A stretch of 64,000 nucleotides of DNA from J054 sp965223095 (GCA_965223095.1 OZ244979.1:1612001-1676000), one strand, 5' to 3'. Positions 33,375 through 42,921 are shown, numbered from the stretch's first letter. Program-made: numbers and translations. Notes: generated from the sequence alone by a model not told the origin.

Positions 33375-34556
33375 ATGTATATCAATTTTTGGTATCCCAT
33401 CATTCGCAGCGAAGATCTCGGGCCCGATAAACCTGAGAAGGTCATGGTCTTGGGCTCGAATCTGGTCGTATTTCGCGATGATGAAGGCGACGCCCATGTG
33501 CTAAGCGACACCTGCGTGCACCGTGGCGGTTCCCTGGGCGGCGCCTGGTCGGGACCAGAAAACATGCCGCGCATCGTTAATGGCTGCGTTGTATGTCCTT
33601 ACCATGGCTGGGAATTTGGCGGTGATGGTCAGTGTAAGAACATACCGTCCATCGGCTACGGGACGAAGCCACCGGCGCGCGCGAAAATTGACTCATACCC
33701 GGTCCAAGAAAAGTACGGCATAGTTTTTGCCTTCTTGGGTGACCTGCCTGAGGAAGAACGTCCACCACTGTTGGATGTTGAGGAATATGGCCAGGAGGGC
33801 TGGCGCGCAAACTCCGTGTTGGTTCTAGACGTTGGTTATTACTACGAACGTTCGGTTGAGAACGCGCTGGACCCCGCCCATAACGAGTTTGTTCATCCGA
33901 CCCATGGTTTCTCAGGCATCAATCGTGAAACCTATAAGGTCAACGATTATGAAACCGAAGATCATAATCAAGGTTATGGTATGTGGTTCATGCACAAGTT
34001 CAACGCACCGCCGCTCAAAGGCAAGACATGGGGTGACACGCGTAAGGAGAGCGGAGATCTTTATGCCGGTGGCGGAACCTATGGTCCCAACACTGTGATT
34101 ACGTATATCAATATCCAACCGGGCATGGGTTTTCGGCAGTATTTCTTTGAGCAACCAGTAACGGCGACGCGCACGAAAATATTCTTTTTGAATATGCGCA
34201 ACTTCATGATCGAGCCGGAGCATGATGGACCAATTCACGCACGCAACAAGATTATCGCAAAGCAGGATATCGATGTGCTGTTGGACGTTGATCCCATTCG
34301 AACACCTATTAGCAACGCTAAAGAAGTCCTAATGCCGGCTGACAAGGCCATTGTTGCCTATCGAGATTGCTTGGCGGACTTCGACGAGCGTGGTTGGCGA
34401 ATCGATTGGGATGAATTACAAAATCGCAAGGGTAAGGATGCCGCCTTCGCAATTCCCAGTCCCGGACGGAGAACTTCTGGGAATTGGGTAGTGGAGTCTG
34501 TGCCATTGATGTCTAGTCGTGCGGCACGAAAACAAAGCAAGGATGAAGCGGCCTGA
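33375..34556 (+). CDS. Rieske [2Fe-2S] aromatic-ring-hydroxylating-type oxygenase
   Basis: Oxygenase alpha subunit of 393 residues. Rieske ligands: Cys47 and His49 (CVH) and Cys74 and His77 (CPYH). The spacer between the halves (24 residues) is longer than the common 15-17. The catalytic mononuclear iron region is ENALDPAHNEFVHP, with Asn163, Asp166, His169 and His174. It belongs to the vanillate-demethylase/pheophorbide-a-oxygenase-like group. The reductase partner is not in the window. Substrate unknown; demethylation or ring hydroxylation is likely. A strong terminator follows. Confidence 0.9.
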   Translation: MYINFWYPIIRSEDLGPDKPEKVMVLGSNLVVFRDDEGDAHVLSDTCVHRGGSLGGAWSGPENMPRIVNGCVVCPYHGWEFGGDGQCKNIPSIGYGTKPPARAKIDSYPVQEKYGIVFAFLGDLPEEERPPLLDVEEYGQEGWRANSVLVLDVGYYYERSVENALDPAHNEFVHPTHGFSGINRETYKVNDYETEDHNQGYGMWFMHKFNAPPLKGKTWGDTRKESGDLYAGGGTYGPNTVITYINIQPGMGFRQYFFEQPVTATRTKIFFLNMRNFMIEPEHDGPIHARNKIIAKQDIDVLLDVDPIRTPISNAKEVLMPADKAIVAYRDCLADFDERGWRIDWDELQNRKGKDAAFAIPSPGRRTSGNWVVESVPLMSSRAARKQSKDEAA

Positions 34557-34580
34557 CATCTGCATGGCGATTGCGTAAGC

Positions 34581-34607
34581 AGGGCGGTCAATGACCGCCC
34601 TTTTTTT
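34581..34607 (+). terminator. Rho-independent terminator after the Rieske gene
   Basis: AGGGCGGT and ACCGCCCT pair across a short loop and are followed by seven T. It begins 25 bases after the stop of the Rieske gene. Confidence 0.93.
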
Positions 34608-34768
34608 CGCGACCATGACTTGCTCGAATATCGCCTAGCAGCGTCCCCGCGCTCCAAATGAGTTGCGATGATGGTTTTTGGCGCACCACGGGGCGTCTGC
34701 CGGCGAAAATTGCCCAGCCCCCATCCGCAGGCGCTATCATTGCGCGACCGAACACTTTGGAGAATCGC

Positions 34769-35548
34769 GTGTCTGTACTTCGCGGTCCGCTGCTAGTCTT
34801 GCTTAGCTTGTTAGCTGTTGCCTGCGGACACAGTCCCACCCAGCTCGAACGGTCGGCCGATCGCATTCTGGTGGTCGGCGCTTCAGGTCGTGTTGGTCGC
34901 TATGTGATTGGTCACCTCAAGACGCAAGGGCGAGAATTCGACGCGCTGACCCGCAGTCGTGAACGGGCCATTGAGCGCTGGGGCGATGACTTCGCGGACA
35001 TCAACTGGGTGGTTGGCGATGTACGTGACGCGGGGCGCATGCAAACCCTTGTGGCGGGTAATACGCAGCTGATCTGTGTGGTTGGATCGCGCGACTTGAA
35101 AGGGCCAAACAGCGCTGAGTTCGTTGATTACCAGGGTGTGGCAAATCTAGTTGACGCGGCCGTGACCGCCGGTGTGCAACATTTCGTTCTGTTGACAGCC
35201 ATCGGTGTGACCGATCCGCAGCATCCGTTTAACAAAGCCACCGGTGGAGCCCTCGCATGGCGTTTCAAAGGCGAGGAATACTTGAGGGCCAGCGGCTTGA
35301 GCTACACCATCGTGCGGCCGGCGGGCTTACAAGACCGGCCCGCTGGCGAGCAGGCCGTTGTAATACAGCAAGGTGATCAGTGGCGACCTTTGTTACGCAG
35401 CACACTGTCCCGCGATGATCTTGCGCTCGTACTAATTGAATCGCTGACCAATGCTGGTGCAAAAAATGCCACCTTCGAGATCGCGAATAATCCAGATTTG
35501 CCCCTCGATGACTGGCGAACGAGATTGTCGTCCCTAACGCCCGACTGA
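34769..35548 (+). CDS. Lipoprotein NAD(P)-binding Rossmann protein (NmrA/SDR-like)
   Basis: Protein of about 259 residues from a GTG start behind GGAG (7-base spacing). The reading frame is open back to 34658 but without a signal. The N-terminus has a lipoprotein signal (LLSLLAVAC), then the Rossmann body: ILVVGASGRVGRYVIGHLK, INWVVGDVRD, LICVVGS, VQHFVLLTAIGV and YTIVRPAGLQDRP. It resembles an NAD(P)H-binding NmrA-type protein. It is convergent with uup; the 20-base gap has no terminator. Export or lipidation of such a protein is unusual. Confidence 0.82.
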   Translation: MSVLRGPLLVLLSLLAVACGHSPTQLERSADRILVVGASGRVGRYVIGHLKTQGREFDALTRSRERAIERWGDDFADINWVVGDVRDAGRMQTLVAGNTQLICVVGSRDLKGPNSAEFVDYQGVANLVDAAVTAGVQHFVLLTAIGVTDPQHPFNKATGGALAWRFKGEEYLRASGLSYTIVRPAGLQDRPAGEQAVVIQQGDQWRPLLRSTLSRDDLALVLIESLTNAGAKNATFEIANNPDLPLDDWRTRLSSLTPD

Positions 35549-35568
35549 CTCGGACGCTGAAAAATTTC

Positions 35569-37485
35569 TTACATCTTGTTCGTTTTTCTTCTTTCATAGT
35601 ACAGCCGCAGCTCTTCGAGACTTGCCCAACGTTCTACCAGCGCTTCTAGAGCGGCGGACTCTTGCTCAAGCTTTATTAACGTGTGTTGCACATTGCCAGG
35701 CTCACCGGCGTAGAAGTCCGGTGCGGCAATCTTTTCTTGCAGCCTTGCGATCTTAGCTTCAAGCTTTTCAATATTGCCCGGTAGTTGATCAAGTTCCCGC
35801 TGTTCCTTATAGCTTAGCTTTAGTCGCTGTTTGTTACCGGTTTGCTTCGCGGCTGAACTGTCCGTCGAGGTGATTTCTAGTTTTTCCCTCTCGGCCAGTG
35901 CGTGGCCACGGCGGACCCAGTCGGTATAACCACCGACATAGTGATGCACGCGCCGATCCGCTTCAAATACCAAAATACTCGTCACGATATTCTCCAGAAA
36001 TTCTCGGTCATGGCTGGTCACGATAAGCGTGCCTTGATATTGACGCAGTCTTGCTTCTAGTGCTTCCAAGGTTTCGACGTCGAGGTCATTGCTTGGCTCA
36101 TCCATGATCAGTAAATTGGTCGGTCGAGTGAATAACTTGGCTAAACGGACCCGGTTCTTTTCGCCTCCAGATAAGGCCTTTACGGGCATCGTGGTGCGCT
36201 TTGGTGAAAAAAGAAAACCGCGCAAGTAGCCAACGACATGTACATCATTGCCATTGAGCTGTACATAGTCGCGACCGTCGCCGACGTTTTCCGCAACGCT
36301 TTTCTCCGGCTCCAGATCATCAACGAGGGGGTCGAAAAAACCCATTTCCAGTTGCGTGCCCAGTTTGACGGTTCCAGATTGCGGTTCGAGTTTCCCAGTT
36401 AGCAATCTCAGCAAGGTGCTTTTCCCCACGCCGTTGTTGCCGATGAGCCCTATACGGTCGCCACGCATTATTTGCAGCGAAAAGTCTTTGATCAGTTGTT
36501 GGTCATCGTAGCCATAGCTCAGGTTGCGGGCACGAATTACCTTGCGGCCTGAAGCTTGCGCTTCGTCAATATTGATTCGCGCATTCCGCGGGCGATCGAT
36601 GCGTGCCTCGCGTTCTGCACGCATGGTTTCCAGGGCACGTACCCGGCCCTCATTGCGGGTGCGTCTTGCCTTGATGCCTTGGCGAATCCATGCTTCTTCA
36701 CTGGCCAATTTTTTGTCGAATTCGCGGTTGTAGCGTTGCTCCGCGCGCAAGGCTGCCGATTTTCGGCGTAAATAATCATGATAGCTGCCGGGCCAGCTGA
36801 CGAGTTCGCCGCGGTCTAGTTCGACAATGCGGGTGGCCAGTTTTTGTAGGAATGCGCGATCATGGGTGACGAAAACCAAGCCGCCCGAATAGCCTCGCAC
36901 GCGTTGTTCCAGCCATTCTATCGTTGCTAAGTCTAGGTGATTCGTTGGCTCGTCCAGCAGCAGCAGTTCGGGATCGCTGACCAAGGCTTGGGCCAAGGCG
37001 ACGCGACGCCGCCATCCACCGGATAGTTCACCCAATTTGTGATCGCGAGGTAACCCCAGCTCGCTGATCACGGTATCGACGCGCTGTGGAATCCGCCAAC
37101 CATCTAAGGCGTCGATGCGCAATTGCAGGGCTTGTAATTCCCGCAGCTCGTTTCCCGTCGGATTGTCGCGGGCTCGCTGCTGATAGTCGTCAACCATCAG
37201 CTGCAATTTATTCAGTCCTTTGGTAACGAATTGCCAGCTTGTTAAATCGTGTTCGGCGGGTAGAGCTTGGTTCAGCTGGCTGATTCGCAGCTCAGCTCGA
37301 TATTCGATTTCCCCCTCATCGGCTTGTTGTTCGCCGCTAATGAGTCGCAGCAGGGTTGTCTTACCGGCGCCGTTGCGGCCGACCAATCCCACCCGTTCCC
37401 CAGGCTCGATGGCAAAGTTGGCGTGGCGAAGAATCACTTGATCGCCAAATTCTAAAGACAGCTTGTCCATGCGGAGCAGGTTCAT
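35569..37485 (-). CDS. uup: ABC-F family ATPase Uup
   Basis: Cytoplasmic ABC-F protein of 638 residues with two ABC domains: Walker A at about 36-43 (GRNGAGKT) and a second, GNNGVGKST; signatures LSGGWRRRVALAQAL and LSGGEKNRVRLAKL; and two Walker B segments ending LLLDEPTNHLDL and LIMDEPSNDLDV. The C-terminus (LSYKEQRELDQLPGNIEKL) is the Uup coiled coil that binds DNA. Uup affects DNA replication/repair and ribosome function. It is a housekeeping gene and is convergent with the lipoprotein gene. Confidence 0.95.
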   Translation of the reverse strand: MNLLRMDKLSLEFGDQVILRHANFAIEPGERVGLVGRNGAGKTTLLRLISGEQQADEGEIEYRAELRISQLNQALPAEHDLTSWQFVTKGLNKLQLMVDDYQQRARDNPTGNELRELQALQLRIDALDGWRIPQRVDTVISELGLPRDHKLGELSGGWRRRVALAQALVSDPELLLLDEPTNHLDLATIEWLEQRVRGYSGGLVFVTHDRAFLQKLATRIVELDRGELVSWPGSYHDYLRRKSAALRAEQRYNREFDKKLASEEAWIRQGIKARRTRNEGRVRALETMRAEREARIDRPRNARINIDEAQASGRKVIRARNLSYGYDDQQLIKDFSLQIMRGDRIGLIGNNGVGKSTLLRLLTGKLEPQSGTVKLGTQLEMGFFDPLVDDLEPEKSVAENVGDGRDYVQLNGNDVHVVGYLRGFLFSPKRTTMPVKALSGGEKNRVRLAKLFTRPTNLLIMDEPSNDLDVETLEALEARLRQYQGTLIVTSHDREFLENIVTSILVFEADRRVHHYVGGYTDWVRRGHALAEREKLEITSTDSSAAKQTGNKQRLKLSYKEQRELDQLPGNIEKLEAKIARLQEKIAAPDFYAGEPGNVQHTLIKLEQESAALEALVERWASLEELRLYYERRKTNKM

Positions 37486-37691
37486 GGGGGTATTCTAGGG
37501 CTGCTTTGCGGCCAGCAATACTGTGTGATCAAAACTTGCGGCTATCTGGGCCAGCACGGGGCTTTGATTGCCGCGGTCGGGATGATTCAGGACCGCCTGT
37601 TGGATGACATAAGGACATTTGCAGATCTAAAGGCAAGGGCGGCTACGAAGGGATAAACTCAGTCAGTCGAAATTTCGGTAGGGGGTTCGGA

Positions 37692-38720
37692 GTGGGCCAA
37701 GATATTAGCCGACGTCAATTTATCGTGGGGGCCTCTTCAGCGGCTGCGATCGGGAGTCTTGGAGCTTGCGCTGAGCCAGGCTCAGATAGTTTTACCGCGC
37801 CTGAGGGCGTGGAATTGGGGCCGTTTGGTGCCGATTCCGAGGCCGAGGAAGTAACCGCCGGATTGGATTTGACCGGCAAGACCGCTTTAGTCACGGGGGC
37901 TACCTCCGGCCTTGGCTATGAAACCATGCGGATATTGGCCTTGCGGGGCGCCCATGTGATCGGGACCGGCCGTAGCCTGGAAAAGGCCGAAAGGGCTTGT
38001 GCCAGCATTACCGGTACCGGTAAAGCGACGCCTGTCGTTTTGGAATTATCAGACCTAGACTCTGTCCGGCGTTGTTCGGAGCAAGTGCTGGAATTGAACA
38101 CGCCCATCGACATGTTGATTTTGAATGCGGGCATTATGGCGCTGCCGGAGCTTGAACAAGTCAATGGTATTGAGCGCCATTTCTTCGTGAATCATCTGGG
38201 GCATTTTGCATTGGGGCGAAATTTGCTGTCAGCGGTCACCGCTTCGGAAGCAGGTCGGATCGTCGTGCTCAGTAGTAGTGGGCATATGTGGGCGCCAGAA
38301 GGCGGCATACAATTCGATAACTTAAGTGGCGAACAAGGCTACGAGCCGATGAAAATGTATGGCCAGTCTAAATTGGCCAACGGCCTGTTCGCTTTCGAGT
38401 TGGCGCGCCGCCTGGCCGAAACCAATGCCACCGCAAATGCTGTGCATCCGGGTATTATCAATACTAATCTTGCACGACACTTTCCGAAATGGCAGCTTGT
38501 CTTTGCCAAGCTATTTGGGTGGGTTTTTATGAAGTCCACCGAGGAGGGTGCGGCCACGCAATGTTATGTAGCCGCCAATCCACAAGTAGCCGATCTATCG
38601 GGCTATTATTTTGCCGATTGCAATCCCGTCGTTCCTGATCCACGCATGGCAGATAAGGCCTTGGCGCAACGCTTGTGGGATGTATCGGAAGAAATTTGTG
38701 CCAGTTCGATAATTGCCTAA
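37692..38720 (+). CDS. Tat-exported lipoprotein-type short-chain dehydrogenase
   Basis: SDR of 342 residues with a GTG start. The N-terminus SRRQFIVGASSAAAIGSLGAC has a twin-arginine motif and a lipobox (LGAC), followed by a linker. The SDR core follows: TGATSGLG, NAGIM (in the NAG position), VVLSSSGHMWAP and the active-site Tyr-Lys (YGQSKLAN). Layout is closest to retinol-dehydrogenase-like SDRs. An SDR exported with Tat would carry bound NAD(P) out of the cytoplasm. The membrane-protein gene begins 23 bases after its stop. Confidence 0.88.
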   Translation: MGQDISRRQFIVGASSAAAIGSLGACAEPGSDSFTAPEGVELGPFGADSEAEEVTAGLDLTGKTALVTGATSGLGYETMRILALRGAHVIGTGRSLEKAERACASITGTGKATPVVLELSDLDSVRRCSEQVLELNTPIDMLILNAGIMALPELEQVNGIERHFFVNHLGHFALGRNLLSAVTASEAGRIVVLSSSGHMWAPEGGIQFDNLSGEQGYEPMKMYGQSKLANGLFAFELARRLAETNATANAVHPGIINTNLARHFPKWQLVFAKLFGWVFMKSTEEGAATQCYVAANPQVADLSGYYFADCNPVVPDPRMADKALAQRLWDVSEEICASSIIA

Positions 38721-38743
38721 TCGCTATTGTCGATTTGCGATCT

Positions 38744-39187
38744 ATGCCAGTGGCCAACAAACTTTCTAGAACGCGGATATTGCTTGCTGTCACACTCGGC
38801 TTTTTAGTGGCAAGTAACCTTAACTGGGCCGTTGCAGAATTCATTCTGAATCCGTGGGCAGTGCCCCGTTTCGACGGATTCATGCGCAGTGGCGAGGACG
38901 CCATGGGTGTCAACATTATGAAAATGCTCGTGGGGTTTTTACCCGCGCTGCTGGTGTCCGTTTATTTGCTGTTAGTTTTGCCGCGCCCCCCGTCCTGGCC
39001 GCGCCGCGCTCTAATGGCCACCTTACTGGTCTGTTTTCCGGCATTTTTCGGTACCTATACCTTCTTGTCCGGCTGGGGAAACGTGAATTGGCAGCCCTTA
39101 ATGGGTGCCGCCGTCGCAGATACTTTTTGTATAGGCGTGGGCACCCTCATAGCTGGCTGGTTATTACGACAAGGTTTAGCGCGCTAG
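38744..39187 (+). CDS. Small membrane protein of unknown function
   Basis: Protein of about 147 residues starting at the ATG at 38744; the open frame extends to 38675 but only by overlapping the SDR gene. Four hydrophobic segments are seen (RILLAVTLGFLVASNLNWAV, MKMLVGFLPALLVSVYLLLV, ALMATLLVCFPAFFGTYTFL, DTFCIGVGTLIAGWLL). No family recognised. It probably follows the SDR gene in one transcript. Confidence 0.7.
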   Translation: MPVANKLSRTRILLAVTLGFLVASNLNWAVAEFILNPWAVPRFDGFMRSGEDAMGVNIMKMLVGFLPALLVSVYLLLVLPRPPSWPRRALMATLLVCFPAFFGTYTFLSGWGNVNWQPLMGAAVADTFCIGVGTLIAGWLLRQGLAR

Positions 39188-39238
39188 TTCCGCTGCGATT
39201 GTTGATGGCCGGCGCAGCGATGACCGGGTCGGTACTCG

Positions 39239-39922
39239 CTAGCTGGATTGTTCGATTGTCTGCGAAGGCGTGTCTGCATTGGCTGGGATTTCAGCGCAAT
39301 AGTTCACCCTAGTGTCTGATTTTTCACCGTCACGAACAAATACCCGGTACTGAGAATAGTCAGGAAGAATCCCAAATTCGCCAGTGTATCGATAGCAGTA
39401 GAAATTCTCGAACAGAAAAATTTTGGGTGGAAAGTAAGTAAAACTAGCAAACATGCCGATCAAGACCAGATAGATTGGCAAAGCACAACGGCGAAGTTCC
39501 AGAGACAGCGGCGCGGCAGTTAGAGTCTTAAAGCTAATGTACTGTCCCAGGGCAATGCCAAATACCATAATCATTAGCATCGTCGGCAGTGAAGCCTTAC
39601 CGCTGATCGACGTGACGTAGTACATGTAACTATAGTAACTAAGGAATATGGCAACGGGCGTTGCCGCCAGTGCCAGCGCCTTACCCAGCCAGAAATTGTT
39701 GGCGATTGAGCGTGTGTATGTGTATTGAATCAGGGCGTAGATCAGTCCTGGCCAAAAGTACATTTTTGTATGTTCCCAGGCACTCTCGTTAACGGCAGCC
39801 AAAAAAGCCAGGGGGCGCCAGTATTCCGAAAGCTCAAAGGCAAAGTGCAGCACCGAGCCGACGACGCAGACCCACACTACGCAGCCTGCTTCCCAAAGTC
39901 CTAAAATCAGTTTGCGATTCAC
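39239..39922 (-). CDS. DUF6512-like membrane protein
   Basis: Protein of about 227 residues from GTG 39922. The open frame runs on to 40021 but would overlap the HupE gene, so the shorter start is preferred although no clear ribosome site is seen. It has about six hydrophobic segments, and the early block LAAVNESAWEHTKMYFWPGL matches the family signature of these putative membrane proteins (N-E-S-x-W-E-H). Function unknown. It follows the HupE gene by 29 bases on the same strand. Confidence 0.65.
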   Translation of the reverse strand: MNRKLILGLWEAGCVVWVCVVGSVLHFAFELSEYWRPLAFLAAVNESAWEHTKMYFWPGLIYALIQYTYTRSIANNFWLGKALALAATPVAIFLSYYSYMYYVTSISGKASLPTMLMIMVFGIALGQYISFKTLTAAPLSLELRRCALPIYLVLIGMFASFTYFPPKIFLFENFYCYRYTGEFGILPDYSQYRVFVRDGEKSDTRVNYCAEIPANADTPSQTIEQSS

Positions 39923-39951
39923 TGGATTTACCGTCCGAGCACCATAGTTCT

Positions 39952-40578
39952 TTATGCGGTGCTGGCAAGAAATGCCAAGCCCGTTGCCGCTATCGCTGCA
40001 CCGGCTATTCGCAGTAACCATTTGCCCTTTTTGTAATGTTGCGCGATATCACCCACTAAGACGCCGGTGATGTGTAACACGGTGGTGCCCGCTAAGAATC
40101 CGGCGGCATAGGTCACGGGGTTGGCAACTTTTGGCATTTCCATGCCATGGGCATAGCCGTGGAATATCGCGAAAAACCCGACCACGGATAGGGCCAGAGA
40201 CAAAGGTAGTTTTTTGTCAATGGCAATGGCCGCACCCAAGCCCAGCACGGAAAGCGCGATGCCGACTTCTATGGCCGACAAGCCGAGATCCCAGGTACCC
40301 AACAGTCCGCCGATTGACATGACCCCGACGAATGTCGCTGGGACCGTCCAAATTGCCCGCCCGCCAATTTGTGCGCTCACGATTCCCACACTGACCATGG
40401 CTAAAAAATGGTCTAAACCAAGAACTGGGTGTATCAGGCCGCCTAAGAATGATCCGTACGGCAAGCTACTACCTTCATGGCCGAAGGCCAGTGTCGGCAA
40501 AAATAAAGCGACGATTAGGCAGCCATACAGCCGCCTGCGACGCGCAGACTGCATTGAGTATCCGATTGTATGCATCAT
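39952..40578 (-). CDS. HupE/UreJ-family metal permease
   Basis: Integral membrane protein of 208 residues. After a signal-like helix (CLIVALFLPTLAFGHE) comes the family signature HPVLGLDHFLAM (His50, Asp56, His57), and later HGYAHGMEMP. HupE/UreJ proteins move nickel or cobalt across the inner membrane. No hydrogenase or urease genes are nearby, so the metal could also feed another enzyme. Its start overlaps the stop of the alpha/beta hydrolase gene (TAATG), so they share a transcript. Confidence 0.88.
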   Translation of the reverse strand: MMHTIGYSMQSARRRRLYGCLIVALFLPTLAFGHEGSSLPYGSFLGGLIHPVLGLDHFLAMVSVGIVSAQIGGRAIWTVPATFVGVMSIGGLLGTWDLGLSAIEVGIALSVLGLGAAIAIDKKLPLSLALSVVGFFAIFHGYAHGMEMPKVANPVTYAAGFLAGTTVLHITGVLVGDIAQHYKKGKWLLRIAGAAIAATGLAFLASTA

Positions 40579-41636
40579 TATCGAGCCTGGGTCTTTGCTT
40601 CTAATAGAAAGTTGATAACTACCCGATTTGCTTCTTCGGGTTTGTCGTAAATGGCGGCGTGGCCGGCGCCGGCAATGACCTCCGTCGCAAGTTGTGGCAT
40701 TAATTTTTTGGCCCGCTTGGCAACCTGATGAGGTTTATAAAGCACTTCGTGCTGACCAAATACCAGCAGCCCCGGCGACTCGAAGCGCCTGAGAATCTTC
40801 TTGGGCTCCGATAAAAAGAACTTACGCAGTACGTTCAATCCTTTTAAGAGGTCAACTTTTTGTGAGTTTTCGTCGTAGACACCCACGGACCGGTCTACAC
40901 GGTAGTGTCGCGTACACAAAGCCATCAGTCGTGCAAGTTGTCGGTCGAAGGTGCCGAATGAACCCCCGGGACTTTTCGATGATACCGATTTGGCCGTTAG
41001 ATCGTCGGCCAGTTCATTGGAGTTTTTACTTTTATTGAGAACCTTGGTGAGCCAAATTTTCACCGGCAACTTGGCGCGAGAGATACCCGTGGGGCTCAGC
41101 ATCACGACCTTGCGCACGCGGCCCGGCGCGTGAATTCCAAGTTTTAGAACGATCCAGCCGCCGACGCTGGTGCCGGCGAAGTGGGCGCGGTCGATATGCA
41201 AACCGTCCAAAACATCACAGAGCCAGTCGGAGTAGTCATTGTTTAGGAACGATGGGGGATTGGGATCGCTGCGGCCAGGTTGTCCGACGATGTCCAGGGC
41301 ATAAACACGAAAATGTTCGGCGAATTGGGGTATCTGTTTGCGCCACAGCGGTGCACAACCGGCAACGCCGGGAACTAGAACCAGTGGTTCGGCATTCTCC
41401 GGGCCGGCCACCAGCATATGCGTGTGGCCGAAACGAGTCTTAACGAATCTTGATTCGATTGGGCAGTCAATCAGCTTTAGTGCCTCGTCGTACCAGGACA
41501 TGATGGCTTGGTATCCCGCAGTGCTTTTGTACAGGGCAAATTTTTGATCTTCGATGAGCGTACTGTCCATCGGCTTAAGTAGCGATCTACTGGACTTTAT
41601 GGATTGTTCGGCGCCAGCCTGACTCGATGGCGTCAT
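40578..41636 (-). CDS. Alpha/beta hydrolase
   Basis: Cytoplasmic hydrolase of 352 residues. Conserved items: the oxyanion region LVPGVAGCAPLW, the nucleophile elbow GTSVGG (Ser157) and a late GAGHAA (His about 331). The acid residue is likely near LLVFGQHE. An N-terminal extension of about 60 residues precedes the fold. Esterase or C-C hydrolase activity is possible; the substrate is not known. It is the first gene of a run with HupE and the DUF6512-like gene. Confidence 0.85.
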   Translation of the reverse strand: MTPSSQAGAEQSIKSSRSLLKPMDSTLIEDQKFALYKSTAGYQAIMSWYDEALKLIDCPIESRFVKTRFGHTHMLVAGPENAEPLVLVPGVAGCAPLWRKQIPQFAEHFRVYALDIVGQPGRSDPNPPSFLNNDYSDWLCDVLDGLHIDRAHFAGTSVGGWIVLKLGIHAPGRVRKVVMLSPTGISRAKLPVKIWLTKVLNKSKNSNELADDLTAKSVSSKSPGGSFGTFDRQLARLMALCTRHYRVDRSVGVYDENSQKVDLLKGLNVLRKFFLSEPKKILRRFESPGLLVFGQHEVLYKPHQVAKRAKKLMPQLATEVIAGAGHAAIYDKPEEANRVVINFLLEAKTQAR

Positions 41637-41976
41637 ATTCTTATCCCCGTGCTTGAAAAGTGTCTTAGCGACTAGATTGTCATATTGAGCGTGTCTTCTA
41701 GGGTTGAATTCGTTGCTGAATAGATATCGGTTTCAGCGGATCGGCTGGCGCGCACTAGCGTGAAGCAGGCCGGGACAGCCTGCGGGGGCAAGCCCGGGTC
41801 TTATGATTGCTTAGGGCTTGCTGCGGCGCCGCGTCAACGATTTCCAGTCCGGGATCAAGGTACAGTAGAACCGGCAAAACTCCCGCAGGGCTCAGCTTTG
41901 CGCCAGATCTTTCGGTGCAGAATCTGGCCTTTATCCGTGTCGCGGCTGATGGACAACGGCGCAGGACGCCGTGTGC
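41637..41976. other. Intergenic region, no supported gene
   Basis: 340 bases between two minus-strand genes. A short hairpin (GCAGGC/GCCTGC) lies near 41766-41784. Two open frames on the plus strand (41760-41984 and 41807-42037) lack ribosome sites and family motifs and run into the dioxygenase gene. I see nothing certain here; the alpha/beta hydrolase promoter should lie close to 41640. Confidence 0.4.
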
Positions 41977-42852
41977 TCAGCTAGGCACCCAGTCGCTATG
42001 CAGCGCGAGGCGCAGCATTTGCCGAGTCTCGGTGTAGTCTACGTTGGGACTATGCTGCACACACCGGTTGTCCCAGATGAGCAGTGACTTGTTATACCAG
42101 CGCACGCGGCACTGAAAGCGATCTTGCAGGGCATGGGCTTTTAGCATTTCAAGAATGGGCGTGCTTTCGTGGGGATGTAATCCTTTAATGGCCGTGGTCC
42201 AGGCTTTGTTAATGAACAACATCTTACGCCCCGTTTCCGGATGCTTGCAGATCAAGGGATGTTCGACCTGAGGAAACTTCTTGCGCATGGTGGCGAGGCG
42301 TTCTAATGCCTCCACTTCTGAAATCGCATAGTGGCCCGAATTCATCCCATACTGGAGCACATCGTGAATGGCAATTTTGTCTTCAAGAAATTCCTGCATG
42401 GGCTTGGACAGGTATTCATAGGACAGGTAGTGACTGGCAAACAAAGTATCACCGCCGGCTTTAGGTACATCCACGGCATACAACATCGCGCCGAGACTGG
42501 GATTTTTTTGGTAGCTGTGGTCCATGTGCCAACCGAGATTTTGGGTCGAAAGTTTTTTCTGCCCCCCTGCCCCCCGAAAGAAATAAATGCCCGGCGTTTC
42601 AGTGCGATTGGGCAAGAAGGGCTCATCTTCGAGTTTGCCGAAGCGCTGTCCAAATTCGGCGAAACTGGCCTGATCTAGCTCTTGGTCACGAAATACCACC
42701 ACGGAATAGTCGAGGAAGGCCTGGTAGATGGCGTCGAAACTTGCCTCATCTAGATTTGCCAGGTCAACGCCGAATATTTCGCAACCCAGCGCGCCGGTGA
42801 GGGGTCTGATGTCGAGACTGTTGGCCTGGGTGGCCGCTTGGGGGCTCGCCAT
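41977..42852 (-). CDS. TauD/TfdA-family Fe(II)/2-oxoglutarate dioxygenase
   Basis: Non-heme iron enzyme of 291 residues, AGGAG 8 bases before the ATG. Iron ligands: His109 and Asp111 (WHMDHSY) and His267 (CVQHSPN). A conserved Arg near 281 (TRQMLRL) should bind 2-oxoglutarate. The N-terminal GALGCEIFGVDLAN and VVVFRDQELD also match. The family oxidises taurine, alkyl sulfates, phenoxyacetates and other substrates; which one is unknown. An exceptional palindrome lies 30 bases upstream of its start. Confidence 0.93.
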   Translation of the reverse strand: MASPQAATQANSLDIRPLTGALGCEIFGVDLANLDEASFDAIYQAFLDYSVVVFRDQELDQASFAEFGQRFGKLEDEPFLPNRTETPGIYFFRGAGGQKKLSTQNLGWHMDHSYQKNPSLGAMLYAVDVPKAGGDTLFASHYLSYEYLSKPMQEFLEDKIAIHDVLQYGMNSGHYAISEVEALERLATMRKKFPQVEHPLICKHPETGRKMLFINKAWTTAIKGLHPHESTPILEMLKAHALQDRFQCRVRWYNKSLLIWDNRCVQHSPNVDYTETRQMLRLALHSDWVPS

Positions 42853-42881
42853 GGTTTGCGCTCCTGAGCTTTTCGCTCAAT

Positions 42882-42921
42882 ACCTATCCAATTGTTATAA
42901 AAGTATAACAATTGGATAGGT
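42882..42921. repeat. 18-base-arm perfect palindrome upstream of the dioxygenase gene
   Basis: ACCTATCCAATTGTTATA and its exact reverse complement are separated by four bases (AAAG). The site is 30 bases before the dioxygenase start and has no T-tract, so it is probably an operator for a dimeric repressor (TetR, MarR or GntR type) rather than a terminator. Its inner part, AATTGTTATA-N4-TATAACAATT, is AT-rich as such sites often are. No regulator gene is beside it. Confidence 0.75.

Noticed and set aside
41760..42037. Remnant coding sequence upstream of the dioxygenase gene
   Set aside because: Translations in all frames show no recognisable family.
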